Positions 23,490 through 31,609 of a stretch of 31,609 bases of DNA are shown here, in pieces; position 1 is the first letter of the stretch, and the number at the start of each line of letters is the position of its first letter. Source of the DNA: JAADDG01 sp964450755 (GTDB taxonomy: Bacteria > Campylobacterota > Campylobacteria > Campylobacterales > JAADDG01); assembly GCA_964450755.1 (NCBI GenBank), contig CAYVDJ010000034.1, forward strand, positions 1 to 31,609, given 5' to 3'. The notes beneath the pieces are model-generated. The model was given only the letters and a program-made list of their open reading frames with translations. It did not search any database and had not been told where the DNA came from. The translations under genes and the position numbers were made by a program.

Positions 23490-24376
23490 TGGATGAAAAA
23501 AACGGCAAAGTAAATGAAAATGATTTGAATAAATTGGAAAAAATCGGATTAAAAAAGATAAGCAATGAAACACATATAGTTATTTCTGATTTAAAAGCCA
23601 TTATCAATAAAGAGTTTGACAAATTAAACAGAACAAAAGCGATTGGTTTTGCCAAAATTCTGGAGAGAGAGTACAAACTTGATTTGAGTAATTGGAAAAA
23701 AGAGTATGATGACTATATAAAGCAGAAAAATATAGATGAGCAAAAAGAGCTTTTTGTATCTGTAAAAAACGAGGGTGAAGAGGAGAAGGAGAACAGATTC
23801 TTTTTGATTGTAGCCGCCGTTGCTCTTATAATTATAGCTTACGGAACATATTACTTTTTCAATAACTATCAAAATACTATTTCAAATGAAAATCCGAAAA
23901 AAGAGACCTCTGATAATGTCATTAAAGAGCAAAAAGCTCCTATCAAGGAGAAAGCGGAAACAAATATAACAGAAAATGAGCAAAACAGAACTCTTCTTTT
24001 ACCAAAAGAGAATAACGAGACAAATCAAAGCAGTGATATAAATATATCAAAAACCGATATGGAAGAGAACAGTTTCAAAGAGAACAATCTGACAATAGAG
24101 AGTTTTACTATTGTACCTCGAAGCAAATTGTGGGCAGGGGTTATATTTTTGGATGACTTTTCCAAAAAGCAGTTTTTAACCGATGGCAATATCACGCTTG
24201 ATCCTTCAAAAGATTTTCTTTTGATAACAGGACACGGAAAATTTGATATATACATAGGAGAGCAGAAATATCATTATGATGATGGCGGAAAGTTGCGTCT
24301 GCTTTTTAAAGACAAAACTCTTGATACGATTGATTCTGAGATGTTTAAAACTCTAAACAGAGGTAAAGCGTGGTAA
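23489..24376 (+). CDS. RodZ-like bitopic membrane protein
   Basis: The protein has 295 aa. The cytoplasmic N-terminus (about 15-75) reads like the HTH_25 domain of RodZ: IGLKKISNETHIVISDLKAI, then KLNRTKAIGFAKILEREYKLD. A basic-acidic stretch leads to one membrane helix (about 103-125), a Glu/Asn/Lys-rich linker, and a C-terminal periplasmic beta domain (about 205-290) with KLWAGVIFLDD and LLITGHGKFDIYIG, like the DUF4115 end of RodZ. RodZ links MreB filaments to the wall-synthesis machine; a shape role is inferred. The start is ATG 23489 (TAATG with rlmB), AGGA 7 nt upstream. It overlaps the next gene by 7 nt. Confidence 0.7.
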   Translation: MDEKNGKVNENDLNKLEKIGLKKISNETHIVISDLKAIINKEFDKLNRTKAIGFAKILEREYKLDLSNWKKEYDDYIKQKNIDEQKELFVSVKNEGEEEKENRFFLIVAAVALIIIAYGTYYFFNNYQNTISNENPKKETSDNVIKEQKAPIKEKAETNITENEQNRTLLLPKENNETNQSSDINISKTDMEENSFKENNLTIESFTIVPRSKLWAGVIFLDDFSKKQFLTDGNITLDPSKDFLLITGHGKFDIYIGEQKYHYDDGGKLRLLFKDKTLDTIDSEMFKTLNRGKAW

Positions 24377-25182
24377 AAGTTCTATTTTCTATTCTGTTGA
24401 TTTTTTCTACAGTAGCGGCAAACGAATTAACCGATAAGGTTAGAAATATGATAGGCAGCCATACCTATCTGGTTCAAAAAAAGCTTATAAATATTCTCTT
24501 TAAAGATCAAAACAGTTATTATAAAAACGGTAAACTAGATATTGTAAAGATAACTGCCAAACTCAAACAAAACGGTCTTTTGAATTTCTATTTCAAAGAG
24601 CCTATGGAGATGCAGATTGTTTTTAGAACAAGAGGAAATCCTCTTTTGTTTTTAAAGATCATCAATGAATCTTTGCATGATATCGGATACGGATTTTTTA
24701 CAACAAAAAGAGCCAAAAAAGTCAATGAAGATTTTGAATGGGTTATCTCTCTTAAAAGCGAATCGGCAATAGATCCTGAAATTTTTGCAAAAGAGTTGGA
24801 AAAAAGAGGTACCTATATAGATGATATTTATAAAAAAAGTTTAACCCAATGGGAATATGATATAGATACTTATAACGGAGAACTTATTTCCAAAAAAGTT
24901 GCAGCGGGAGAGAAAATAAGACTTACAAAACCAATGGATGATTACTGGCTTGATATTTCAAACTCTTCATCCATAGATATAAAAAGCAATATCCATGATA
25001 TTTGGCACCCTTATGTGGTATTTTACGACTCATATCTTCACATGATAGGTCATGTTATAAAAAAAGAGAAAAGCAAAGAGGAGAGATTAGAGATACCTCA
25101 AAATACAAAATATATAAAAATTTCCGATTTTTACTCTCTATCCAATATAAAAAGAGGTTTGACTATCAGGCTTTATCCCTAA
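24370..25182 (+). CDS. Periplasmic protein of unknown function
   Basis: The protein has 270 aa. The N-terminus (about 1-17, FSILLIFSTVAANE) is a clear signal peptide and there is no further membrane segment, so it should be periplasmic. Residues 20-140 look alpha/beta; a 185-265 segment is beta-rich. I find no catalytic motif. It begins at a GTG inside the last codons of the RodZ-like gene, with AGAGG 6 nt upstream. C. jejuni has a periplasmic protein (Cj0151c) in the same place as I recall. A partner of the RodZ-like protein in wall growth is a guess from coupling only. Confidence 0.75.
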   Translation: MVKVLFSILLIFSTVAANELTDKVRNMIGSHTYLVQKKLINILFKDQNSYYKNGKLDIVKITAKLKQNGLLNFYFKEPMEMQIVFRTRGNPLLFLKIINESLHDIGYGFFTTKRAKKVNEDFEWVISLKSESAIDPEIFAKELEKRGTYIDDIYKKSLTQWEYDIDTYNGELISKKVAAGEKIRLTKPMDDYWLDISNSSSIDIKSNIHDIWHPYVVFYDSYLHMIGHVIKKEKSKEERLEIPQNTKYIKISDFYSLSNIKRGLTIRLYP

Positions 25183-25195
25183 AACCTCCTTTTAT
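25147..25195 (+). terminator. Stem-loop at the end of the periplasmic-protein gene
   Basis: Arms 25147-25160 and 25182-25195 pair at 13 of 14 positions around a 21-nt loop that contains the end of the gene. The 3' arm ends TTTTAT but no further T-run follows, so it is an imperfect terminator. It may instead weaken or separate expression of the aminotransferase gene, whose ATG is 32 nt on. Confidence 0.35.
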
Positions 25196-25226
25196 AAAAA
25201 TATTCACTTTAAAAAGGCATTAACAA

Positions 25227-26444
25227 ATGTTTGATGAAATACAATTTAATACAATAAACAGACTTCCAAATTATGTTTTTGCAGAAATCAATTCTCTCAA
25301 GATGGAGGCAAGACATGCCGGAGAGGATATTATAGATTTCAGTATGGGAAATCCCGACGGTGCTACTCCAAAACATATCGTGGACAAACTGATAGAATCT
25401 GCCCAAAAACCCAAAAACTACCGCTATTCGGCAAGTAGAGGTATCTATAAACTAAGACTTGCCATCTGTAACTGGTATGCAAGAAAATACAATGTCGCTT
25501 TGGATCCAGAACATGAAGCCATAGCCACAATGGGATCAAAAGAGGGTTATGTTCATCTTGTTCAGGCTATCACAAATCCCGGAGATGTAGCGATAGTACC
25601 GGATCCCGCATATCCTATCCATACACACGCTTTTGTTATAGCCGGAGCCAATGTTATAACGATGAAACTTGAATACAATGAAAATTACGAGTTGGACAGA
25701 GAGTCGTTTTTCAGGAATATAAAAAGATCCTTTCACGAATCACTCCCAAAACCAAAATTTGTAGTGGTCAATTTCCCACACAATCCCACAAGCGTAACGG
25801 TGGAAAAAGAGTTTTACAAAGAGCTTGTAGCTCTTGCAAAAAAGGAGAGATTTTATATCATCAGCGATATCGCCTATGCCGATTTGACATTTGAGGGTTA
25901 TAAAACTCCCTCAATTTTTGAGATAGAGGGGGCAAAAGATGTGGCGGTGGAGAGTTTTACACTTTCAAAAAGCTACAATATGGCAGGATGGAGAGTCGGA
26001 TTTTTTGTAGGAAACAGAAAGATAATAGCGGCTCTTGCCAAAATAAAATCATGGTTTGATTACGGTATGTTTACTCCCGTTCAGGTGGCAGCCACTATCG
26101 CTTTGGACGGACCGCAGGAGTGTGTGCAAAATATTATCAATACCTACCATAAAAGAAGAGATGTTTTATGCGAAAGTTTCTCAAATGCCGGTTGGGATAT
26201 CAAAAAACCAAAAGCCACGATGTTTGTATGGGCTAAAATCCCACAGGATTTGCAATATCTTGGAAGTATGAAATTTTCAAAACTTCTGCTTACCGAAGCA
26301 AAAGTTGCCGTAAGTCCCGGAATAGGTTTTGGAGAAGCGGGGGATAAATATGTTAGAATTGCGCTTATAGAAAACGAAAACAGAATCAGACAGGCAGCAA
26401 GAAATCTGAAAAAATATCTAAAAAGTTTAAGGGAAAACAGATAA
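25227..26444 (+). CDS. Class I/II aminotransferase (AlaC / LL-DAP aminotransferase-like)
   Basis: The protein has 405 aa and is a fold-type I PLP enzyme. Asn187 (in FPHNPTS), the SDIAYADL segment and PLP-binding Lys248 in TLSKSYNMAGWRVGF are visible, as is the C-terminal Arg in YVRIALIENENR that binds the substrate carboxylate. It resembles AlaC and enzymes annotated as LL-diaminopimelate aminotransferase. With hom overlapping downstream (TAATG), a role in aspartate- or alanine-family transamination is likely; the exact amino acid is open. AAGG lies about 9 nt before the ATG. Confidence 0.85.
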   Translation: MFDEIQFNTINRLPNYVFAEINSLKMEARHAGEDIIDFSMGNPDGATPKHIVDKLIESAQKPKNYRYSASRGIYKLRLAICNWYARKYNVALDPEHEAIATMGSKEGYVHLVQAITNPGDVAIVPDPAYPIHTHAFVIAGANVITMKLEYNENYELDRESFFRNIKRSFHESLPKPKFVVVNFPHNPTSVTVEKEFYKELVALAKKERFYIISDIAYADLTFEGYKTPSIFEIEGAKDVAVESFTLSKSYNMAGWRVGFFVGNRKIIAALAKIKSWFDYGMFTPVQVAATIALDGPQECVQNIINTYHKRRDVLCESFSNAGWDIKKPKATMFVWAKIPQDLQYLGSMKFSKLLLTEAKVAVSPGIGFGEAGDKYVRIALIENENRIRQAARNLKKYLKSLRENR

Positions 26445-27715
26445 TGTTAAAAATAGGAATTATCGGAGTCGGAACGGTCGGCAAAAGCGTGATTAAGATA
26501 CTCGAAGAAAACAGAGATATCATCAGTGCAAGAGCGGGTAAAGAGATAAAAGTCGTAAAGGGCGTTGTAAAAGATATCAACAAAAAAAGAGATATCAATG
26601 TTCCTTTAAGTAACAATCCCGCCGATATACTCGAAGATGAGAATATTGACCTTGTAGTGGAACTGATGGGAGGGGTAGAAGAGGCTTATGATATCGTCAA
26701 AAAAGCTCTTTTAAAAAACAAAGGTGTAGTTACTGCCAATAAAGCTCTTTTGGCATATCACAGATACGACCTTCAAAAACTGGCAAAGGATCTTCCGTTT
26801 GGATTTGAAGCAAGTGTAGCCGGAGGTATTCCTATCATCAACGCTTTAAAAGTTGGATTGAGTGCCAATCATATCGAATCGATGAAAGGGATCATGAACG
26901 GTACCTGTAACTATATACTTACAAAGATGATGAAAGAGGGCGGAAATTTTGAAGAGATACTAAAAGAGGCTCAACAACTCGGATACGCAGAAGCCGATCC
27001 AACCTTTGATGTTGGGGGATTTGATGCGGCTCACAAACTTCTCATACTCGCAAGTATCGCCTACGGCATCGATGCAAAACCCGAAGATATCCTGATAGAG
27101 GGGATAGAGAACATCACAAAAGAGGATATCTCTTTTGCAAAAGAGTTCAACTACTCCATAAAACTCTTAACGATAGCCAAAAAGATAAAAAATCAGGTGG
27201 AACTTAGAGTTCATCCGGTTTTGATCAAAAATTCCCAGATGATTGCAAAAGTTGACGGTGTTATGAACGGTATCAGCGTTATCGGAGATAGAGTCGGAGA
27301 GACGATGTATTACGGTCCCGGAGCTGGTGGAGACGCTACGGCAAGTGCCGTAATCTCCGATATTATCGAGATAGCAAGAGTGGGCAAAGGTTCTCCTATG
27401 CTTGGTTTTAAAAGAGCCATGGAAGATAGCAATCTCTCATTGATGCCAAAGAATGAGATAGAGAGCAAATATTATCTTAGAATGTGTGTTTTGGACAAAC
27501 CCGGAGTTTTAGCCTCGATAGCTCAGGTTTTCAGCCAATACAACATATCCATTGATGCTGTTTTACAAAGACCTACCGATTTGCAGAGTAAAAAAGCATC
27601 TTTGCTTTTCTCAACTCATACCTGTAAAGAGAAGGAGATCCAAAATGCTCTTGATGAGATAGAAAAACTCTCTAGTGTCTATAAAAGACCGGTAATGATC
27701 CGCATAGAAGAGTAA
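26444..27715 (+). CDS. hom: Homoserine dehydrogenase
   Basis: The protein has 423 aa and reduces aspartate semialdehyde to homoserine for threonine and methionine. The Rossmann nucleotide site is GIIGVGTVGKSV (5-16), the catalytic domain has GIMNGTCNYILTKM, YAEADPTFDVGGFDAAHK and the catalytic lysine region, and an ACT domain (about 345-423; VLDKPGVLASIAQVFSQYNI) gives feedback control, usually by threonine. It is not fused to an aspartate kinase. It overlaps the aminotransferase by 1 nt, and the formate dehydrogenase-like gene begins 3 nt after its stop. Confidence 0.96.
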   Translation: MLKIGIIGVGTVGKSVIKILEENRDIISARAGKEIKVVKGVVKDINKKRDINVPLSNNPADILEDENIDLVVELMGGVEEAYDIVKKALLKNKGVVTANKALLAYHRYDLQKLAKDLPFGFEASVAGGIPIINALKVGLSANHIESMKGIMNGTCNYILTKMMKEGGNFEEILKEAQQLGYAEADPTFDVGGFDAAHKLLILASIAYGIDAKPEDILIEGIENITKEDISFAKEFNYSIKLLTIAKKIKNQVELRVHPVLIKNSQMIAKVDGVMNGISVIGDRVGETMYYGPGAGGDATASAVISDIIEIARVGKGSPMLGFKRAMEDSNLSLMPKNEIESKYYLRMCVLDKPGVLASIAQVFSQYNISIDAVLQRPTDLQSKKASLLFSTHTCKEKEIQNALDEIEKLSSVYKRPVMIRIEE

Positions 27716-27718
27716 AAA

Positions 27719-29776
27719 GTGAAAATAGATTCGGTTTGTACCTATTGCGGGGTAGGTTGTGATATAACAGCCGAAGTCAAAGACAATAAAATCGAATCTA
27801 TAAAAGCCGATAAGAGAGGAGTTGTCAGCAGGGGGAAACTCTGTATAAAAGGCAAAACGGGATTTGATTTTGTCCACTCCTCCAACCGTTTGCCAAAAGT
27901 CAAGATAAGAACCTCATTTCTTGCCAAAAATGATCTCTTTTTGCCAAAAGAGATAAAAAACGAATTGAAAAACCATTCCCCCAAAGAGGGTTTTATCTAT
28001 CCCCCTTTAAAACTTGCCTATAAAATATCCGCATGGAAACTAAAACAGATAAAAGAGAGATACGGAGGTTTCTCTTTTGCCGCTGTCGGAGGGGCAAGAA
28101 CAAGTTGTGAAAGCGGATATCTTTTTCAAAAATTTACAAGAAAAGTGATGAACTCTCCCCATATAGACAACTGTGCAAGAGTCTGCCACGCTCCAAGCCT
28201 AAAAGGAATGAAAGCCGTTATCGGAGAGGGAGCGGCGACAAATCCTTTTGATGATATCGAAAAAGCCGATTTTTTGCTGATTATCGGTTCAAATACAACC
28301 GAAGCCCACCCGATAGCCGCTTCAAGAGTCGTAAACAGTGTAAACAGAGGTGTAAAACTAGCACTTTTTGATATCAGAGAGATAGCCCTCTCAAAGATAG
28401 CCTCTTACAATGCAATCTTGCCTTATGAGTCAAATCTTCTTGTTTTAAATATGCTCTCTTATGTGATCTTGAAAGAGGAGCTTTATAACAAAAAATTCAT
28501 ATCACAAAGAACAGTCGGATTTGAGGAGTATAAAAAGGAGATATTGGACGATCCTTTTGCAAATCCCGATTTTTTCTTAAAGATAGAAGGCTATGAATAT
28601 CTAAGCTCTCTTATAAAAGAGGTGGCAAGAGAGTATGCCACAAAGAGATCGATGATTTTGTGGGGGCTTGGAGTTACCGAAAATATAGACGGAAGTTACG
28701 CTGTTTCGGCAATATGCAATCTTGCTTTGCTGACAGGGAATATAGCAAAAGAGGGAGCGGGTCTTATGCCTCTTCGGGGGCAGAACAATGTTCAGGGCGC
28801 ATGTGATATGGGCTGTCTTCCCTACTACGATCCAGACTATGAAAAACCGCTTGTGGAAGGACTCAAAACTCCCGATATCATAAAAGCCATTGATGAGGAG
28901 GAGATAAAAGCTCTTTTTGTCATGGGCGAGGATATAGCGCATGTTCATTCCAATCAGAACCAAATCCGTAAGGCTTTGAAAAAACCGGAACTTTTGATCG
29001 TAAATGAACTTTTTGATAATGAGATAACCGCTTTTGCGGATATAATATTTGGTGTAAAAAGCGCCTATGAGAAAGAGGGAGTCTATATAAATGCAGAAAG
29101 AAGACTTCATCTCTCCCAACCTCTGGTTGAAAACGAACTGCCGGATGACTGGGAGGTGATAGAGGGTATCGCAAAATATCTGAAAGAGGATTTTTGCTAT
29201 AAAAGTTCATCCGAAATTTGGAATGAAGTAAGAGAAAAAGCGCCAAAAAGATTTCTCGGAGCAAGTTATGAAAAGCTCAAAAAAGATCCTCTAAAAGGTC
29301 TTCAGTGGCCTGTTTTTGAAAAAGATACTCCGATTTTGCATATAGAGGGATTTAGAACCGATGATAAAATGGGACATTTTAGGTATAAAAGATATTTTTT
29401 AAGAGGGATGGTAAAAGAGATCCGTGAGAAGAGATTTAAACATTTTTATCTAAGCAGCGGAAGAGTGATCAGCCTTTATAACAATAACGCCCAGACAAAA
29501 GAGTCTCATAGACTTTTATCAAAATATGATCATGATCTTCTTTTTGTAAGTGAGGAGGACAGAGAATATTTTGAAAATAAAAAAGAGGTCGTTTTATACT
29601 CAAAATATGGCAAAAGTTCCCCTTTGAAGGTAAAAATCACAAAAGCTTTGAAAAAAGGAACTCTTTTTAGCACTTTTCACCACTCAAAAAGCCGTTTGAA
29701 TTTTCTCTTTGGAGATGAAGCGGACGAGCTTACCAAAACTCCCTGTTTTAAATCCATAAAGGTTTTTATTGAGTAG
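27719..29776 (+). CDS. Cys-type formate dehydrogenase-like molybdopterin catalytic subunit
   Basis: The protein has 685 aa, near FdhF of E. coli (715). It has an N-terminal [4Fe-4S] site with Cys7, Cys10, Cys14 and Cys42. Formate dehydrogenase features are clear: RVCHAPS with Cys156 where FdhF has selenocysteine, the adjacent His157, SNTTEAHPI, and PLRGQNNVQGACDMGCLP with Arg353 matching the formate-binding Arg333. The C-terminal cofactor domain is complete. No twin-arginine signal, extra iron-sulfur domain or small subunit is present, so it should be cytoplasmic with an unlinked partner. It starts at GTG and overlaps yraN by 8 nt. Other molybdopterin reductases are possible but the Arg/His/Cys set favours formate. 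Confidence 0.82.
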   Translation: MKIDSVCTYCGVGCDITAEVKDNKIESIKADKRGVVSRGKLCIKGKTGFDFVHSSNRLPKVKIRTSFLAKNDLFLPKEIKNELKNHSPKEGFIYPPLKLAYKISAWKLKQIKERYGGFSFAAVGGARTSCESGYLFQKFTRKVMNSPHIDNCARVCHAPSLKGMKAVIGEGAATNPFDDIEKADFLLIIGSNTTEAHPIAASRVVNSVNRGVKLALFDIREIALSKIASYNAILPYESNLLVLNMLSYVILKEELYNKKFISQRTVGFEEYKKEILDDPFANPDFFLKIEGYEYLSSLIKEVAREYATKRSMILWGLGVTENIDGSYAVSAICNLALLTGNIAKEGAGLMPLRGQNNVQGACDMGCLPYYDPDYEKPLVEGLKTPDIIKAIDEEEIKALFVMGEDIAHVHSNQNQIRKALKKPELLIVNELFDNEITAFADIIFGVKSAYEKEGVYINAERRLHLSQPLVENELPDDWEVIEGIAKYLKEDFCYKSSSEIWNEVREKAPKRFLGASYEKLKKDPLKGLQWPVFEKDTPILHIEGFRTDDKMGHFRYKRYFLRGMVKEIREKRFKHFYLSSGRVISLYNNNAQTKESHRLLSKYDHDLLFVSEEDREYFENKKEVVLYSKYGKSSPLKVKITKALKKGTLFSTFHHSKSRLNFLFGDEADELTKTPCFKSIKVFIE

Positions 29777-30101
29777 AAAAAAAGGAAATGAAGCCGAAGA
29801 AAAAGCCGTACTTTTTTTACAGGAGAGAGGTTTTGAGATAATAGAGAGAAGTTTTTACTCCTATTTCGGAGAGATAGATATTATCGCCAAAAAAGAGTCT
29901 GTTATCCATTTTATCGAGGTAAAAAGCTCCTCCAAAAACAGACTTGACCCGATTTACAACATAACTCCTTCAAAACTTTCCAAAATCATAAAAACCGTAT
30001 CCTATTTTCTTGTAAAAACAAAAACCGATATGCCCTACTGCATCGATGCAATCACCGTCAAAGGCAACTCTATACAGATGTATGAAAATATAACTGTGTA
30101 A
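29769..30101 (+). CDS. YraN/UPF0102 family endonuclease-like protein
   Basis: The protein has 110 aa. GNEAEEKAVLFLQERGFEIIERS at the start, YFGEIDIIAKK and HFIEVKSS carry the Glu, Asp and Glu-x-Lys residues of a PD-(D/E)xK nuclease fold. The family's true role is unsettled, with genomic context suggesting DNA repair or recombination. The start is a TTG (29769), inside the end of the preceding gene, with GG-rich sequence weak; an ATG-free N-terminus is consistent with homologues starting near RKKGNEAE. It follows hom directly in C. jejuni as I recall. Confidence 0.85.
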   Translation: MSRKKGNEAEEKAVLFLQERGFEIIERSFYSYFGEIDIIAKKESVIHFIEVKSSSKNRLDPIYNITPSKLSKIIKTVSYFLVKTKTDMPYCIDAITVKGNSIQMYENITV

Positions 30102-30161
30102 AAGTTATATTATGTTTTTATTCCCGTTTGTGTTTTTAAAATATGGCAGTTTCAGTCATTT

Positions 30162-30191
30162 TTGGGTAAATTTATATTTTTGTGTTAAAAT
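30162..30191 (+). promoter_or_regulatory. Promoter for the aldehyde dehydrogenase gene
   Basis: TTGGGT (30162-30167), an 18-nt spacer and TAAAAT (30186-30191), preceded by TGTG, lie 27 nt before the ATG at 30219. The 117-bp gap after yraN is otherwise featureless and T-rich. Confidence 0.45.
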
Positions 30192-30218
30192 TATTCCAGA
30201 TTATTTAAAGGGATATTC

Positions 30219-31609
30219 ATGGAAGCAAAGATATTTTTCGGAAGCAGTGAAGAGATAAAAAACGAGTGGAGAGAGATCAAAAATCCATATAAAGAAGAGG
30301 TTGTTTCAAAATACCCAAAATGTACTGAAGATGATGCGAAAAAAGCCCTCATTATCGCAAATGAAGCTTTTAAAAAAAGCAAAAGTTCGCTTCTTTCCCA
30401 GCGGGTAAGATGGCTTGAAGATGTGATCAAAAAGTTAAAAGAGCAAAGAGAGGAGATTGCAAAAACGATAACCGATGAGGTTGGAAAACCCATCCAGTTT
30501 TCTCTTATAGAGGTGGACAGATGTATTGAGACGATCAAACTCTCTGTTACTGCGGCGATAGAACTCGAAGGAGAGACGATCAACACAGATGCCATGCCAA
30601 GCGGCAGAAAATCGATAAGTTTTTATCAAAGAGTTCCGGTTGGTGTTGTTGTGGCGATCACACCTTTTAATTTTCCTCTAAATCTTGTTGCCCACAAAAT
30701 CGCTCCTGCTTTGATAGCCGGAAACAGCGTGGTTTTAAAACCGACTCCCGAAGCTCCTTTGACAGCCTATAAATTTGCAAAACTGTTTATAGAGAGTGAA
30801 TTTGCGATAAAAGATGCCTTAAGTGTTGTTTACGGAGATGCCAAAGTCGGATCAACTCTTGTTACGAGTGATATTCCAAGGATCATCAGTTTTACCGGAA
30901 GTGTACCGGTCGGAAATATCATCATCAAAAGTGCGGGAATTAAAAAAGTCTCTTTGGAGCTTGGAGGAAATGCCGCCACATTTATAGAAAGAAGCGCCGA
31001 TTTGAAAACGGCTGCTGCAAAATGTGCAATAGGCTCTTTTTACAATTCAGGTCAGGTCTGTATATCTCTTCAGAGGATTTATGTCCAAAGTGAAGTTTAT
31101 GACAAATTTGCAAAATATCTTGTAGAGGAGACAGAAAAACTTAAAATAGGAGACCCTTACGACAAAGATACCTTTTTGGGACCTCTTATCAACGAAGATG
31201 CGGCGACAAGAGCCGAAAGTTGGATTGAGAGTGCCGTAAAAGAGGGAGCGAAAGTACTTTGCGGAAACAAAAAAGAGGGTAAAACTTTCTATCCGACGGT
31301 AATGGGAGATGTAACCGATGAGATGAAAATAGTATGCGAAGAGGTCTTTGCTCCTATCGTCTCTTTGGTAAAAGTAAAAGATTTTGATGAAGCACTCGTT
31401 AAGATAAACAACTCTCCCTATGGTCTTCAATACTCCATATTTACAAATGATCTGAGTCTGACAAGAAGAGCGATAGAGGAGTTTGAATGCGGAGGAGTCG
31501 TGATCAATGACATACCCACTCTAAGATTTGATATCCAGCCTTACGGAGGAGTGAAGTTAAGCGGAATAGGAAGAGAAGGACCAAAATTCGCTCTTGAAGA
31601 GTTTACAGA
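30219..31609 (+). CDS. NAD(P)-dependent aldehyde dehydrogenase (partial at the 3' end)
   Basis: An ATG at 30219 with AAAGGG 6 nt upstream opens a frame that continues past the window end; 463 codons are visible and probably only about ten are missing. The ALDH fold is clear: PFNFPLNLVAHKIAPALIAGN and VLKPTPEAPL bind the cofactor, the general base is Glu247 in SLELGGN, and the nucleophile is Cys281 in NSGQVCISLQR, with the usual 34-residue spacing. The EEVFAPI and GGVKLSGIGREG segments follow. Substrate is uncertain; it resembles lactaldehyde, succinate-semialdehyde or non-phosphorylating glyceraldehyde-3-phosphate dehydrogenases. It has its own promoter candidate. Confidence 0.93.
   Translation, partial: MEAKIFFGSSEEIKNEWREIKNPYKEEVVSKYPKCTEDDAKKALIIANEAFKKSKSSLLSQRVRWLEDVIKKLKEQREEIAKTITDEVGKPIQFSLIEVDRCIETIKLSVTAAIELEGETINTDAMPSGRKSISFYQRVPVGVVVAITPFNFPLNLVAHKIAPALIAGNSVVLKPTPEAPLTAYKFAKLFIESEFAIKDALSVVYGDAKVGSTLVTSDIPRIISFTGSVPVGNIIIKSAGIKKVSLELGGNAATFIERSADLKTAAAKCAIGSFYNSGQVCISLQRIYVQSEVYDKFAKYLVEETEKLKIGDPYDKDTFLGPLINEDAATRAESWIESAVKEGAKVLCGNKKEGKTFYPTVMGDVTDEMKIVCEEVFAPIVSLVKVKDFDEALVKINNSPYGLQYSIFTNDLSLTRRAIEEFECGGVVINDIPTLRFDIQPYGGVKLSGIGREGPKFALEEFT

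Noticed and set aside
28601..29264. Two minus-strand open frames of 172 and 114 codons
   Set aside because: Both are antisense to the formate dehydrogenase-like gene, overlap each other and show no protein family pattern.
27719..29776. Selenocysteine-containing formate dehydrogenase
   Set aside because: The active-site codon is TGC (Cys156) and not an in-frame TGA, so no recoding is needed.
30191..31430. Several minus-strand frames at the right edge (30191-30595, 30435-30629, 31047-31430)
   Set aside because: They are antisense shadows of the aldehyde dehydrogenase gene, which has intact catalytic residues on the plus strand.

Overview
The window is a chromosomal segment, about one third G+C by eye, from a member of the Campylobacterota (Epsilonproteobacteria). 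Four things point there. The tmRNA has the epsilonproteobacterial form and tag ANNTNYAPAYAKAA. The RibBA has a GTP cyclohydrolase II half stripped of its zinc ligands. MqnP-type prenyltransferase points to the futalosine route to menaquinone. Two gene blocks keep an order I recall from Campylobacter jejuni: purA / FliJ-like / MotE-like / DUF507 / carA, and rpmE / rsmI / rlmB / membrane protein / periplasmic protein / aminotransferase / hom / yraN. I cannot name the genus. Genes are tightly packed, overlaps of 1-8 nt are common, and TTG or GTG starts are frequent. I see no insertion sequence, phage gene or CRISPR array.

Layout. 1-300: a minus-strand tRNA-Gln/tRNA-fMet pair with a perfect consensus promoter. 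327-4283: ribBA (+), an NlpC/P60 lipoprotein and dcd (-), then accB-accC (+) for malonyl-CoA synthesis, with dcd and accB sharing a compact divergent promoter. 4355-8077: one overlapping minus-strand run in transcription order panB, ruvB, an AI-2E/PerM permease and an M23 peptidase. 8174-9308: trpA and tmRNA (+). 9323-15513: minus-strand genes in transcription order HisZ-like, purA, FliJ-like, MotE-like, DUF507, carA, a TauE/SafE-like membrane protein and a TPM-like protein. 15577-18671: a WecA/MraY-type lipid-carrier transferase (-) and a secreted beta-helix protein (+), separated by 380 bp of very AT-rich DNA. 18754-19665: miaA (-), whose last codons lie in a long hairpin. 19745-31609: a long plus-strand run of mqnP, two uncharacterised proteins, rpmE, rsmI, rlmB, a RodZ-like protein, a periplasmic protein, an aminotransferase, hom, a Cys-type formate dehydrogenase-like catalytic subunit, yraN and an aldehyde dehydrogenase cut by the window edge.

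Most of the content is housekeeping: fatty acid, pantothenate, pyrimidine, purine, riboflavin, tryptophan, threonine/methionine and menaquinone synthesis, tRNA and rRNA modification, ribosome rescue and recombination. The less ordinary points are: a TauE/SafE gene that seems to begin at an ATA codon; a possible REP-like hairpin that supplies the end of miaA; a stand-alone formate dehydrogenase subunit between hom and yraN; a RodZ-like/periplasmic pair; FliJ- and MotE-like proteins inside a nucleotide-biosynthesis operon; a symmetrical divergent promoter; and a possible tmRNA promoter inside trpA. I did not find a clearly new defence or mobile system.
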